From Actinernus sp. WN-2022 (Eukaryota > Cnidaria > Anthozoa > Actiniaria > Actinernidae): 64,000 bases of DNA. Of this stretch, positions 1 to 11,135 are shown one piece after another. A program made the translations under genes and the position numbers. Location: contig JAOWCC010001589.1 of NCBI GenBank assembly GCA_030867875.1, forward strand, positions 138,915,745 through 138,979,744. Direction: 5' to 3'. How positions within the stretch are numbered: position 1 is the first letter of the stretch; each line of letters opens with the position of its first letter. The notes below the pieces were generated by a model. The model made no database searches and was not told the DNA's origin. It saw only the letters and a list, made by a program, of their open reading frames with translations.

Positions 1-845
1 GGCTGGTCAGGATTGTACACAATAATCACCCCATTGGTATCTTTTTGAAAGGCTGGCCAACATGTAGAGAACCTACAGAACAGGAGATTGTTTACTTACT
101 AACATTCAACATTCATGCTCTGTTACAAATCCCAGCAGGTATTATAAAATTCCAAATGCAGTGTAGAAGTGACCCTGCTTATACAATTGGTAAGGGGTCT
201 CGACTCATGTACATGTACATTATACCAGATGAGTATATTTGAGTCAGGAATTCATTAATGATAAGGATAAACCTAGGACTATGATTATCATGATACTAAA
301 AAGTGTTAGCAGGGCAGGAGTTTCTGTTTGGTGTGGGAAATCATATATCGAAAACTACAACTCTTGTTTATGTAACATTGAAGTTTTCAGGGAGATTTAT
401 AATAGATTAAAATCTGGGTGCTTATTGGAAAATAATCGGGGTGGCTGGCTGGCATGTTAATTGGAACTCGATTGGGGTGCTACTGTAAACATTACATCAT
501 TACTCTCAATTTATTGTTTTACTTGCAAAAACTTCTAAAATATAGCACAATTTTTATAACTCACTTCACCCAATTGCCTCATTTCTGTGTAGTGCAAAAA
601 CAATATTTGGTAAGATCTAGGAGGATCAAATCAAACACATCTAGTGATCTACTATCTAACATCTATATATCTATCTAGAGTCTACTGATATATTTATGTG
701 AGTGACCTATGATCTCCACTGCAGTCCCACATCTCAACTTCACAGTTCGCTGTTCTTCCATGAGTTATCTCCATCCCATTGCACTCAAATTCTAGAATCC
801 TAAGGAGGGAAATGCAAGATTATGTTTTACATGCTTTACAGTTAT
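1..845. other. No gene recognised
   Basis: AT-rich DNA with three short open frames (65-74 codons) that overlap end to end and resemble no family I know. There is no repeat structure, splice-site pattern or codon bias suggesting a coding exon. Treated as intergenic. Confidence 0.5.
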
Positions 846-1052
846 ACCCAGGTTGAGGATCTTGCCAAGATCTTATGTGATCCTGTAAGATCTTGTGTAA
901 TTCTTGGAAAGATCTTATGTTGGCAATATATTGCCAAGGTTATGTAATTGTGGCCATGGTTTTGGTAAGGTCTTGGTAAGATCTTGGTAAGATTTATCAA
1001 GAATCTTAAGACAAGATCTTACCAATATCATGGCATGATCTTGGCACTATAA
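846..1052. repeat. Cluster of AAGATCTT palindromes
   Basis: The 8-bp palindrome AAGATCTT occurs five times (867, 887, 909, 978, 1013), with variants such as TTGGTAAGATC between them. An 18-bp perfect palindrome, TTGGCAATATATTGCCAA, lies at 920-937. The stretch can fold back on itself in several registers. No terminal repeats or target duplication were found, so the origin is unknown. Confidence 0.6.
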
Positions 1053-1860
1053 GGCTATAAGAAATAGTAGTGTGGAGATTCAGACCAATAGAGCTAGAAG
1101 ATCCAAACTCACCTCACTCCTTGTGTTGGATGGTATTCACTGAGGTTTCAGTAGCATCAGAGAGAAAATTTGAAAGAACAGTCTTCCCACTCTGAAGGAG
1201 GAATAGTATAAAGTGCAGATAAACAACATCAATAACAGTTTATTTTGTGTTTACGTTTGACCCAGGTCTTGATAATTTTTGCTATCATGCGAAAACTGAA
1301 TTCTTTAATTGTTTTATTATACAAATGTACATTTTAAGCTCAAGTTTTAGCAAAACAAACAGCTATCGAAAACAAAGCTAAATGAAATGCTGTATAAAAT
1401 TGGTTTGTTTACCATTAGATTTCTGATTCAAGATGTTTTCTTTCTTAATCGAGCTAAAACTTGCATTTATTTTACGAGTTCAGGAGAAAGGAATGACTAG
1501 AAACATAGCTGATTGCTTAAAATAGCAATAATTTCCCTACTTTCCAATGTAAAATTGTTGTATTTGCTATCATTGAGTGCTAAGTATTATCTGCTAGTCA
1601 TAAGCAGATAATATTGTACGTATGCACACTTAGTGCTATAGCTAGATATTGAAAATTAATTGCATGTTCTCAGCCAATCAGAATCGAGATGTGAGTAAAA
1701 TGTATAATAAATATACTTACTTAATTAGTGGCCTAGCTTAGAAGTAGGAATCAAGAAACATCTGTTTTGATATTCTTTCAAATGAGGATCTTTTCAGGAC
1801 TTTACATCTTTCCTTAAATCATACCATTCCAGATTCCATGTACGAGCAGGATTGGTAACA
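1053..1860. other. No gene recognised
   Basis: AT-rich intergenic sequence. I see no open frame of note, no repeat array and no recognisable transposon end. Confidence 0.5.
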
Positions 1861-1985
1861 TTACCTGACGTATAGGGACACCTAACCCAATCCTAACCGT
1901 TTTACCTGACATATAGGGATGCCTGACATACATGTAACCCTAACCCTAACCGTTTTCCTGTATAACGTCCCTATACGTCAGGTAA
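1861..1985. mobile_element. Small foldback (MITE-like) with 19-bp inverted ends
   Basis: Positions 1861-1879 (TTACCTGACGTATAGGGAC) are the exact reverse complement of 1967-1985. The 12-mer GGTAACATTACC occurs as a direct repeat at 1854 and 1981, overlapping the inverted ends. The interior holds CCTAACCC-type motifs that look telomere-like but are only two to three units long. It is probably a short non-autonomous DNA element; the family is unknown. Confidence 0.55.
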
Positions 1986-2035
1986 CATTACCAACCCTTC
2001 TGCAATGTACATCGGACTAAATTCACCAAGTACAT

Positions 2036-2268
2036 GTAAGTAAAGTAAGTGACTTTATTTAAGTGTCAATGTATTTAGCTTTGCAGCTAATTGGGGTCAC
2101 TAGTCCTACGATTTTACGTCCTTATCCGAGAAGACGTTTACTGTATTATGTAAATCAGTTATTTTATGATCCTGAATCCTGATCAGTGTTGGTCCGGCCG
2201 GGGTTTGAACCCGCGACTTCCCGCTCGACATACCGGAGATTATAAACCACTGAGCTAACCGGGAAGAA
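2036..2268 (-). mobile_element. tRNA-derived SINE
   Basis: Read on the minus strand, a tRNA-like head lies at about 2265-2191. It has a polymerase III A box (TAGCTCAGTGGTT, near 2256-2244) and a B box (GGTTCAAACCC, 2211-2201). The cloverleaf is imperfect: the T arm pairs, but only about five of seven acceptor pairs form. A tRNA-unrelated body of about 150 bp follows and ends near AATAAAGTCACTTACTT. The degenerate acceptor stem and attached body argue for a SINE rather than a working tRNA gene. The 3' end is approximate. Confidence 0.65.
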
Positions 2269-2616
2269 ACCAGAGAAAACAAACATAGCAACATTACACC
2301 TGACCGATGACACTAGCAACGAAAAAATATAAGGATTTCATAACATTTACTATGTCTAAGAAAAACAACAACGTTAAGTTAACTGTTAAACTCACCTCAC
2401 AAGGTCCCAGGACAAGAATTTTCGCTTTAAACATGCCGGGGTAAGCACTTGCTTCTTTTCTCTTTCGACCCACTGGCACTGGAAAACAAATATGGCTCCG
2501 TGAGTACCGAGTGGAGACTGGGGACAGACTGATAAACCACAGGAACCCTGCATTGGATATAAAGGAGCCCACAAATTTTTTTTTTAATTAATTTGCGCCA
2601 CGGATGTTAGCTAATA
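2269..2616. other. No gene recognised
   Basis: Intergenic. Short minus-strand open frames here have no recognisable domains and overlap each other in different frames. Confidence 0.45.
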
Positions 2617-3034
2617 CAGTTGACTCTCTCCTAAGCGGCCACCTCGGGGACGGAGGTAAGTGGCCGCTTACGAGAGATGGCCGCTTACGAGAATATCCAC
2701 CACAGGTGGCCCAAACCGTTGTGTTCGCTGGCAGGAATTGAACTTATATGTTTGAAAACATGCCTTTCAACGACTGGGGGTGACAAGGTGCATTATCGAT
2801 AAACAAAACAATATGCCGATCATCACATTTCATACGATTGTTTAGCTTTGTGAGAACGTTTATCATAATGTCCGATCGCATCCAAGCCTTGTCGTTGCTG
2901 AAATACTGGGCTCCACATGGACTGGAGATGTCCTTCAGTTTTGCAAAACACCTTGGTTTTTTGCTGCGACCAATAAGCAAAGGACTTTCCTTTCCACCGG
3001 CTGCATTCATCCTGACAAGATGCCGTTTACACAA
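2617..3034 (-). mobile_element. pogo/Tigger DNA transposon remnant
   Basis: The left end is CAGTTGACTCTCTCCTAAGC preceded by TA, as expected for a Tc1/mariner-superfamily element with TA target duplication. Next to it are two direct copies of TGGCCGCTTACGAGA, typical of the subterminal part of invertebrate Tigger elements. A minus-strand transposase fragment follows. No right end was found, so the element is truncated. Confidence 0.65.
2744..3034 (-). pseudogene. Tigger-type DDE transposase fragment
   Basis: This 96-codon minus-strand frame matches the catalytic core of pogo/Tigger transposases (DDE_1 family), which cut and re-join transposon ends. It contains NAAGGKESPLLIGRSKKPRCF, KAWM and LFIDNAPCHP. 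The last is the block with the second catalytic aspartate, near residue 80. The N-terminal DNA-binding domains, the first aspartate region and the third acidic residue are missing, and a full protein would be four to five times longer. It is therefore a dead fragment. It reads toward the preserved terminal repeat at 2617, as expected for the 3' half of such an element. Confidence 0.7.
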
Positions 3035-3159
3035 AGAAAACGTTTACGACATTGATCACACTAATGTTACAACAGTGGTAATGCAACTCATGAGTCATGA
3101 ATGCTTGTTGCCTTGTTCTCATCAAAACAAGTATCATTTTACAATTTTATAGCCTACCT

Positions 3160-4080
3160 TGTCGTATGACCCACAAACTAGCTAGAAAGTTTATTAAAGT
3201 TTGAACGGCAAATAAAAAGCAGGCAGCAAAGCCGCATCTATAGATGTTGACATTATAAATTTCTTTTTCACAGTTAATCTGTTAGCAAGCATTATTTTCA
3301 AAACGTTATCAAAGAACGACTCTAAATTAGTCCAAGGAAAAAGAATATAAGACGAACATCTGTTACCTCTTGAATAAATTAAATTACACGTCGACTTTGG
3401 AAAATATCATCCCCGACTTTGTGAGGAAACTTAGAAATGGAATGCACAAATGCCATGGCTTATTAATTATAAATAAAGATAACACAAAACTTGATCGCTC
3501 TTTTATCAAAAGTAACAAACTTGTTTACCTGATATCTTTATAATATTCTCTGTTATAACTGGATGTTGGCAGAACATGACTAAAGAAACTTGAAAGATCA
3601 ACAGTCATTTAAATATACTCAATCATTACCTAGTTTATTGCGATAAGTTATTATTAGTCCGTGGGTCTGTAGTAGGGAGAATAATTATTTTATTTAGTAC
3701 CACCAGACGGACGGTTTACTTCAAACACGACCGTTAATTTATTGTCTTCTGCCTTTAGCACACTGCTCTCACCTTCTATTAGTTTTTAATGGCTTCACAA
3801 ACAAAACAAGATCTACGCGTATTCTGTAATTAGTAGAATTATCTATATTTTTGACCATTCTCATCACCAAAAACGTGGAATACTTATTCAAAGAATTGAA
3901 GCGAAATGAGTTCTCAGTACCATAATGCATGTAGAGTTGAATGAATAAGACACAACAGCCTGAGGTGATATGCCACGCTGCCGCAGCAAGCAAGCCTGAA
4001 GCGAGCGAGCGAGACAGCAGTATTAATTTGTGTAGTGGAGGCGGTTTTTCATTTGGCGCATTGCCAGTGCAGTGCATTAT
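3160..4080. repeat. Dispersed segment, copy 1
   Basis: This stretch is closely similar to 19264-20046. Parts recur in the GPCR array spacers (from 32290, 35420, 38560, 49610, 55985, 59185, 60905 and 61725). Shared landmarks are a CTATAGATGTTGA block followed by TTTCTTTTTCACAGTTAAT, and a GTACCACCAGACGG block near its end. It is non-coding, with no terminal inverted repeats, so I read it as duplicated genomic DNA belonging to the receptor-array unit rather than a transposon. Confidence 0.7.
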
Positions 4081-4084
4081 GGGC

Positions 4085-4256
4085 ATACGTAAGGATACAG
4101 AAACGATATGCGTAGATTAACAAAGTGCATTGTAGTCATGCGCAAAGATACAGAAACGATATGCGCAGATCAATCAATTGCATTGTAGTCATGCGCAAAG
4201 ATACAGAAACGATATGCGCAGACCAACAAAGTGCATTGTAGTCATGCGCAACACGC
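4085..4256. repeat. 53-bp minisatellite, block 1 (about 3 units)
   Basis: Three tandem units contain the core AAAGATACAGAAACGATATG followed by CGCAGATCAACAAAGTGCAT and a TGTAGTCATGCG joint. The period is 53 bp. The same unit forms a larger block at 5072-5740. Confidence 0.9.
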
Positions 4257-5071
4257 ATGGCATAAGCGAACCAAAAATATATATACCAGCACATTTAGTT
4301 TAATTCGCTGTCAAATTTAACGAAATTTTCGCATGTTAATATTAGAATGAAATCAATTGTGACGTCATAAATATATGCCGAGTTATTAAAAACTGAAGAT
4401 TCCTGTGACGTCACATTTTCTGACGTCATGCTTTCTAAATTGAAGAAACATAAAAAAGACCATATAGTGGCTATTCAGCGAACAGTAAGTACATTCCTCT
4501 TTAAAACCCGAAAAATACTAGAATGGTTATTTTTGAAAGACATTTTCAAAAATATATGACGTCATAATGACGTATGCTCTTTTTCACTGTGAATTTACTC
4601 TCAAAAATTGAACATTCTAAAAACATACGGTTGTGGGCACCGATTTACTCTTTTGATTGCTAGATTGTTGTAAGCAAATATTTTAAACTCTAAAAGATGA
4701 ATGAAGAAGTTATTTTGTAAATTGAATATTTCCCGCCAAATTTTAGCCGGAAATTACCAAAATTCAAAATTTAATAACTTTTCGCCCTCTTGACCAATCG
4801 AACTCGGGTTTTCGGTTTCTTTGTTGTCAATATGATGGAAAATCGAAAATATAAAATGTACTGATGTTTAAAGTAATTGAAAACATCGAGAAACCTATAA
4901 TAAATGGATAGAGGACATAACTGTGACGTCATCAAGATCTCTGCGGTAGTTCAAATCATGGGATTTTGTTTTGGTCATCGGTCTTCATTCTCCTACAAAA
5001 AATTAATCTTCTACGTTGGAAACTTTTGAAAACATAGCAAAGTGACCGATTTTAGGGTGATTTATGCCAAG
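4257..5071. other. Spacer between minisatellite blocks with five TGACGTCA sites
   Basis: No open frame of note. The 8-bp CREB/ATF-type palindrome TGACGTCA occurs at 4360, 4406, 4421, 4557 and 4924, with a near match (TGACGTAT) at 4568. The rest is AT-rich. The sites could be part of a transposon or satellite consensus rather than host regulatory DNA. Confidence 0.6.
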
Positions 5072-5740
5072 CGTGCAAAGATACAGAAACGATATGCGCA
5101 GACCAACAAAGTGCATTGTAGTCATGCTCTAAGATACAGAAACGATATGCGCAGATCGACAAAGTGCATTGTAGTCATCCACAAAGATACAGAAACGATA
5201 TGCGCAGATCAACAAAAGTGCATTGTAGTAATGCGCAAAGATAGAAAAACGATATGCGCAGATCAACAAAGTGCATTGTAGTCATGCTCAAAGATACAGA
5301 AACGATATGCACAGATCAACAAAGTGCATTGTAGTCATGCTCAAAGATACAGAAACGATATGCACAGATCAACAAAGTGCATTGTAGTCATGCGCAAAGA
5401 TACAGAAACGATATGCGCAGATCAACAAAAGTGCATTGTAGTCATGCTCAAAGATACAGAAACGATATGCGCAGATCAACAAAAGTGCATTGTAGTCATG
5501 GGCAAAGATAGAAAAACGATATGCGCAGATCAACAAAGTGCATTGTAGTCATGCTCAAAGATACAGAAACGATATGCACAGATCAACAAAGTGCATTGTA
5601 GTCATGCGCAAAGATACAGAAACGATATGCGCAGATCAACAAAAGTGCCTTGTAGTCATGCTCAAAGATACATAAACGATATGCGCAGATCAACAAAGTG
5701 CATTTTGGTCATGCGCAAAAACATAGAAACGATATGCGTA
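5072..5740. repeat. 53-bp minisatellite, block 2 (about 12.6 units)
   Basis: Tandem 53/54-bp units are like those at 4085-4256. Variants alternate between GCGCAGATC and GCACAGATC, between ATGCTCAAAG and ATGCGCAAAG, and between CAACAAAG and CAACAAAAG. The variants recur in groups of several units, suggesting higher-order duplication. Open frames running through the array are an accident of the repeat and are not genes. Confidence 0.92.
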
Positions 5741-8040
5741 GTCTTCCCCACTTCTTAGAATCTGTTGTTATTGCCATCCTAAAGCGATTGAAAATAAATT
5801 GTGATCGCCTTCGTTTGTAGTTTTACCACAATTTCTTCAGTCATCATTATTAGTTTCGTGTTTTGATGTGAAGTTTAATAACCCGCAAAATGTGTTTGCA
5901 TTTGTAACTTGATGATCATACTAAGTTGACGACTCCACATCACTGGAGTCGTTTAGTTGTATTGTTTGATAGCTTGGGGCGGAAATAATGACTATATTCT
6001 AAAGAGCACGATCTCTCTCCTCTTATCAACATGATTAGCAACAAAACATGTTCGGCTATTCGATAAAGCCAAATTAATATAGTTGCAATTTGAAAAGTGA
6101 CAGCGCGGTTCAAAACACTAATTAGCATATCTCAATAACAGTTGATTCCGGTGTTTACTCTACATCGCACTCCAATATATGCATGCCTGTTTCCTGAGGA
6201 CAGCAGTTTTTTTTTGGCTGCGACTTGGGAATTGGGAAAGTACATCACAGCTCAGACAGGCTTCAGGCAAGATAGCCCCAAAGCTACACAACAGATTCAT
6301 CACCCAGATTCATCTGCCAAAGAGCTACTGTTGTTTTCTTCTAAAACATTTTTTAACTGAGCGGCAGCATTCACTACCCATTAGCTACTACCTATTAGAA
6401 GCAAACGGTGACAGCAAGTGTTTAAAGGGCTTACCTAGTACTAAAACAGACTGTATCTAGTACAGAGTGAAATAGGAAATTCAAAGTTTACGACATGAGA
6501 ACCACCATGAGAAGTGAATTGCAGGTGATGTTTTGAGCTTTAGCACTTTGTCAGAGCGAAGCCGTTTTCTATTGTTTAACTCATTTTCTCCTAAATTCGG
6601 GAATGCTTGTTCTCCTTGAATTTTTTTTTCAAACTTGAGTAGTATACTAAAATGTAGGTATAATTTATGCAATACATAACAGTAGTTCGCGCTGTGCTAT
6701 TTACTGACCATTGTCAAACTGACACGATGGCTACAGACGTCTTCAGTTGTAAATTATCCTTTGAAGTAAAGTATAGTAACAGCCAAAATGAGTTTAAAAC
6801 GTGCGCTTTAATCGAAGATAAAAAGCAAGAGCTAGAAACTGTTGTTCACTGACATGTTTATCAGTAGAAGCTGAGAATGTAAGTTAATAAGCACTGCAGC
6901 TTGTAAGTGATGTTAAATACAAAATGATCCGGCTCTAACCCAGTGTGTGTTTAAGTATGTCATAATTTTAAGGATTTTATAAAATCGCCATTATCTCTTA
7001 CTGCAGTTTATATACAGTTCAACAGCCACAAATCCATAGATTAGACTTCCTGTGATAAAATGTGTAGACTATCATTACTTAAAAAATGATGATTTATACA
7101 TGCAGGTGTGTTTGAGGTGAGAGTGTTTAGAAAATGCCGGGTTATATAAATCCCAGTTTCATAATTAAAACAAATTATGTGTGTGAATATAGTCTGTAGG
7201 GTCATATATGTATATCAAAACTCATTTATTTAATTAAATAATGGGTTTAAGTCAGCTTATCGTAGCAACTCGTAACAAAATGCCAAAATACTCAACACAA
7301 AAACCTATCATTTTCTGGCAGAGCTTTATCTAGGGGCAGACTAGATTAGGGGTGCTTACCATTTACATGAAAATACCAGAAATTCTGGTTGAAATATCAA
7401 ACGAATCAGTCAATTTACAGAACAATATTTCGGAATTTGTGGAGTACCTATAGATGTATGCCTCTCTTCCTGTTCGGAATGGAACACTGGGATTTCCCAT
7501 ATCATTTGATCATTTCTCCCACTTGTTTTGTTCGCGAAGAATCTGAAGATGGTAAACACCACCTTTTCCAGTTGGTCGACTGGTTTTCGGAGAAGCGCGA
7601 TCCATTATACAATGCCCCCCAAACCGTTTTTTTCTTCTAAAAATGGTAAACACCCTAGAGGTCACTTATCGGGATGTACAGTAGGAAGTGGGTGGGGTAG
7701 GAGTTGCATATTATTGGAAGGAGGGCGCTAAATTTAATCATTACTGTAGTGTGTACTCCTTTATATAAAGTTACTTCTTATCATTATTCAAGTGTCCTCG
7801 TTTTCATTGTCAACCCCACACCTACTAACTGAGAGCCTGTAACAGGCTAAACAAGTTGTTTTATTAGAATCTGCATCACTGCACGAGCGTCACAACCATG
7901 ATGCTGCTGACACGAAGTGTTCACCTGACGAACTTCCTCAGTATCTGACGCCGCATATTGCGATTGCGATTGCTTTCTTTATGGCTAAACAATCCCCTAA
8001 ACCCCTTTCCTTTTTTCTTTAATTTCAAACAAGTATAGCT
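5741..8040. other. No gene recognised; part matches 20060-20240
   Basis: Several short open frames (60-93 codons) show no domain, conserved motif or splice pattern. Positions 6399-6560 (starting GAAGCAAACGGTGACAGCAA) match 20065-20240, so about 2.3 kb including the minisatellite lies here between two pieces that are adjacent at 20 kb. A second short match (CTGACATGTTTATCAGTAGA) lies at about 6850 and 20462. Confidence 0.5.
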
Positions 8041-8420
8041 TGATATTATGTCAGATGTGTTTCTCACACTGAATAAAAGATTGTGAACAATGGTACCAGA
8101 ACTGATGATACTGGTTGTTGGAAGCGGTTCAGCACTTCAGTCCTTCAGGATATTGAAAGTTTTATTGTTTGTTTCTGAATACGCTGTAGCTACATACCAG
8201 ATAACAGTTTCTAATGAAGGCGTTCAGTTTAAATTCGGTACTTTATCGAGAATAACCTTACATTTATACGGCATCAACTAAAACCAGTCGACTTATCGAT
8301 ATTCAAAATGTTGATCTGCTTGGTATCTGGTATTTCGAAAACCCTTCCCGTCTGCGGGTTATAGCCACACAGCTCACATTCCCAATATTTGATATTTGAC
8401 GAGGGTGAATCCCCATGTCA
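8041..8420 (-). repeat. GPCR-associated flank downstream of the minus-strand receptor
   Basis: Read on the minus strand this is the region downstream of the receptor at 8752-9774. It aligns, with divergence, to the 3' flank of the array receptors (for example 28340-28760). Shared pieces include GTCGACT..TTTTAGTTGATG, GAAACTGTTATCT.GTATGTAG and AATATCCTGA.. GACTGAAGTG. It shows that the flank was part of the receptor unit before the array expanded. Confidence 0.65.
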
Positions 8421-8751
8421 CACAATTAGGACGAAACAAACAAAGAAGGGGCATAAACAAGTTATGGATCTTAATAATTTATTTTTTGTTTGATAACATT
8501 AGTTCAAGGGCGGTTGGTATAATGTAATAGCATAGCTCTATCTAAAACCATTAATATTTCGTAGCTGCATGACACCCGTTTTCTTCTTACTTTCTTCTAG
8601 ACTCTCACGAAATTGTTGTTTTGTCCCATTTAAACAGCTCTACTTACTCAACAGACACCAGAAATAAAGAACTAAAGCTAGGAAAATTAAAGACTACAGC
8701 ATTTACAAATGTGGTGACATTTAATCGATTGTATCATAGCTTCCTGGGGTT

Positions 8752-9774
8752 TTATCTTTGTTCAAGTTCTACAGCTTGTTCATGTGAGATCTTCTCACGG
8801 CAAACAATGTATTGAATGGAGGAACGAAAGTCATGAAGAAATGTGAAGTATATCAATGGACTTAGGCCTGGTGTTAGGAAAAGAAGATATTGTAGGCCAA
8901 ACCTAAGATGCTTGTCATCTATACACACACTGACCAACTCAAATTTCTCTAAAGCAGCGAGCCAGAATAAGAGCATATAGAAATGAATAGGTGTCCAACA
9001 AACAATATAAAGAAACACGGATGACATAACCATTCTCACCGCAGACCTGAAGCGTTTCAGTCTGTTTTGTTGCTGAACATCAGGAAGATTTACAGCGGCA
9101 ATCTGAGAATGGCGGAGTTTTCTTATGATGATCAGGTTTAACCAAATAATGGCAACAGCAACGAGTATATAGATGATATTGTATATCACTAAATAAAAGA
9201 GTGTCTGTCGGTCAATAAAATATATGCAATAATACTCGTCTTGTCCATTAAACGCTATATTCCTTATGTAAAGTAAGTAAGAGTTCAGTCCAGCGGGAAT
9301 TATCCAGGATACAGCGATCAAACCGATCATTGTACGACGATTAAGTGGTACCACGTTTAACGTATAAGAAACCGCTCTGTACCGTTCAACAGATATTATC
9401 ACGAGTGTGCTCAGGGAAACCAAGGCGGTCGTGTGAAGGATAAACACCACCAGTTTACATGTAATGTTACCAATAAGACCACCTCCTATTTTCCATGACC
9501 AAGATCTTGATAGTAGATAACTGAGATGCAAGGAGGGTAGAATGACCAGAATAAGTACATCAGAGACAGCCATGTTGACGATGAAATAGTTCATGTTCTT
9601 TCGCAATGTTGTCGTTTTGTAAACCAGAACGATAACTTGCATGTTCCAGAAGACGCCGAACAACAAAATAAAAACCAAAGCGACTACTTTGATGACTAGC
9701 TCTACTTCTGAGTCAGCAGCAGGCACAAAGAAGCATTCTGTACCGTTGTGAGATGATCTGTTCATACTTCCCAT
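8752..9774 (-). CDS. Class A (rhodopsin-like) GPCR, divergent single copy
   Basis: An intronless seven-transmembrane receptor of 340 residues, expected at the plasma membrane and coupling to G proteins; the ligand is unknown. The frame is open 40 codons further upstream, but the methionine at 9774 (MGSMNRSSHNGTECFF) aligns with the start of all array copies, so I chose it. Visible hallmarks: N-glycosylation sites in the N-terminus, an N in helix 1, the SD of helix 2, a helix 3 cysteine (ITCKL) paired with an ECL2 cysteine (YYC), ERY at the end of helix 3, CWTP in helix 6, and SPLIY in place of NPxxY in helix 7. It is clearly related to the array receptors at 27-58 kb but diverged throughout, and it lies in opposite orientation. 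Its overall look is that of an orphan peptide- or amine-type receptor; the subfamily cannot be assigned. Confidence 0.9.
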   Translation of the reverse strand: MGSMNRSSHNGTECFFVPAADSEVELVIKVVALVFILLFGVFWNMQVIVLVYKTTTLRKNMNYFIVNMAVSDVLILVILPSLHLSYLLSRSWSWKIGGGLIGNITCKLVVFILHTTALVSLSTLVIISVERYRAVSYTLNVVPLNRRTMIGLIAVSWIIPAGLNSYLLYIRNIAFNGQDEYYCIYFIDRQTLFYLVIYNIIYILVAVAIIWLNLIIIRKLRHSQIAAVNLPDVQQQNRLKRFRSAVRMVMSSVFLYIVCWTPIHFYMLLFWLAALEKFELVSVCIDDKHLRFGLQYLLFLTPGLSPLIYFTFLHDFRSSIQYIVCREKISHEQAVELEQR

Positions 9775-10247
9775 AGCTTTGAACGAGGAGCTGCAAGCAG
9801 CAGAATGTTCGACTAAAGCCACAATTAGATTAAAATTCCAACTCAGTTTAGTATCGACAGATGCGATGTAAGTTCGGAGAAAACCGCCTAGCACACTCTA
9901 AGGTGTTATCAGATGAGCGCTAACAGCTGAAATTAACTGCTATGGCTTTTTAATTTAGGCTTCCTACTTGATTGTAACATTTGAAGGGTCTGAGTGTTCA
10001 GATCAGGAGTGCATTACCGTTTTTAAATTCGTTACAGCTACAGCTATGTAAAAGCTACTGTGGTTTTAAGGTTACCGATCACTTTCGCGGACATAATTTT
10101 CGAACATCTTGGTAAAAATATATTTTAGATGGATCGATACATTTCGTTGGGAACTTTTATTATCTGGAATCAAAATTTAAAGAATATTATTTGCCGAGAT
10201 ATTCAGCAATTTGCTTCCATTCCAAAGAATAAATAAAACAGTATCAG
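9775..10247. other. Upstream region of the minus-strand GPCR
   Basis: AT-rich sequence upstream of the receptor start. I could not identify a TATA box or initiator with confidence. It contains no clear match to the upstream arm found in the array units. Confidence 0.4.
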
Positions 10248-10249
10248 TA

Positions 10250-10830
10250 GTATGGCGTATAAATGACATGTATCTAAAAAGATAAATATACGGCCATCTA
10301 CAAAGTCAATACGTTTTAAACCAAGCCCGGTTACAATTTAACTTACAACTTATTCAAACAGTGCTTTCGATATAAAGTTTCATACACGTAAATTGCATTC
10401 CATGCCACGCCTATCACGCTTATCTTGATACTGGCTTAGCCGTTAATATTATTGATCATGACTTTGATTCTGCTCTAAACGGTTAGTAATCGAGCCTCTC
10501 AGCCACGTTTTTTTAGTTTCCTCTATCGTCGCCTAGCTGTCACCACATCCGCTCCATCCGCTCTTGTATCGTGTTACGATCGATCGATTGTCATGCTCAT
10601 TGGCAGCCGCACATTTTGGACTGAAAACCCGCGGCCTGTATTCATGTTCGCTGTTTCCTGTTTCACAGCATGTTAGGAATTGTACAAACACCAATGTGTC
10701 TAGCTTTACCAAAACACACTTACTATGATTTTAAATGTTAAATTGTAACCGGACTTGGTTCATAACGTATTGACTTTGTAGATGGCCGTATATTTGTCAT
10801 TTTTAGATACATGTCATTTATACGCCATAC
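10250..10830. mobile_element. Tc1/mariner-type MITE with about 93-bp inverted ends
   Basis: The ends are GTATGGCGTATAAATGACAT and its reverse complement. Inverted similarity extends for about 93 bp (10250-10342 against 10738-10830) with only a few mismatches. TA flanks both sides (10248-10249 and 10831-10832), the target duplication of Tc1/mariner elements. The interior of about 400 bp has no transposase frame, so the element is non-autonomous. Confidence 0.8.
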
Positions 10831-10834
10831 TAGA

Positions 10835-11135
10835 CTGCCAACCGCTTGCGTACCTGCCGTTTGTGGTAAATGTGTTGAGGAGATGAAGGGGAGGCATTTG
10901 TAAATAGCTAATCTGTATTCAGGGCTGCAAATCGCTTGGGTAGGCTTAGTGCGTACCTGTAGTTTGTGGCAAATTTGTTGGGGGATGAAGGGGATGCATT
11001 TGTAAATAGTTAATCTGTATTCGGGGCTGCAAATCGCTTGGGTAGGCTTAGTGCGTACCTGCAGTTTGTAGCAAATTTGTTGGGGGATGAAGGGGAGGCA
11101 TTTGTAAATAGTTAATCTGTATTCGGGGTTGCACG
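10835..11135. repeat. Tandem repeat, about 102-bp unit, three copies
   Basis: The unit starts CTGCAAATCGCTTGGGTAGG and includes GGGGGATGAAGGGGA and AATAGTTAATCTGTATTC. Starts at 10925 and 11027 give a 102-bp period. A more diverged first copy begins near 10835, directly after the MITE. Confidence 0.85.

Noticed and set aside
1930..1955. Telomeric repeat (CCCTAA)
   Set aside because: Only two to three units, inside a small inverted-repeat element; not an array.
2191..2265. A functional tRNA gene on the minus strand
   Set aside because: A and B boxes are present, but the acceptor stem pairs poorly and a SINE-like body follows; better read as a tRNA-derived SINE.
5042..5548. Repeat protein encoded by the 53-bp minisatellite
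   Set aside because: The unit is not a multiple of three, frames shift between 53- and 54-bp units, and no start or flanking exon is visible.
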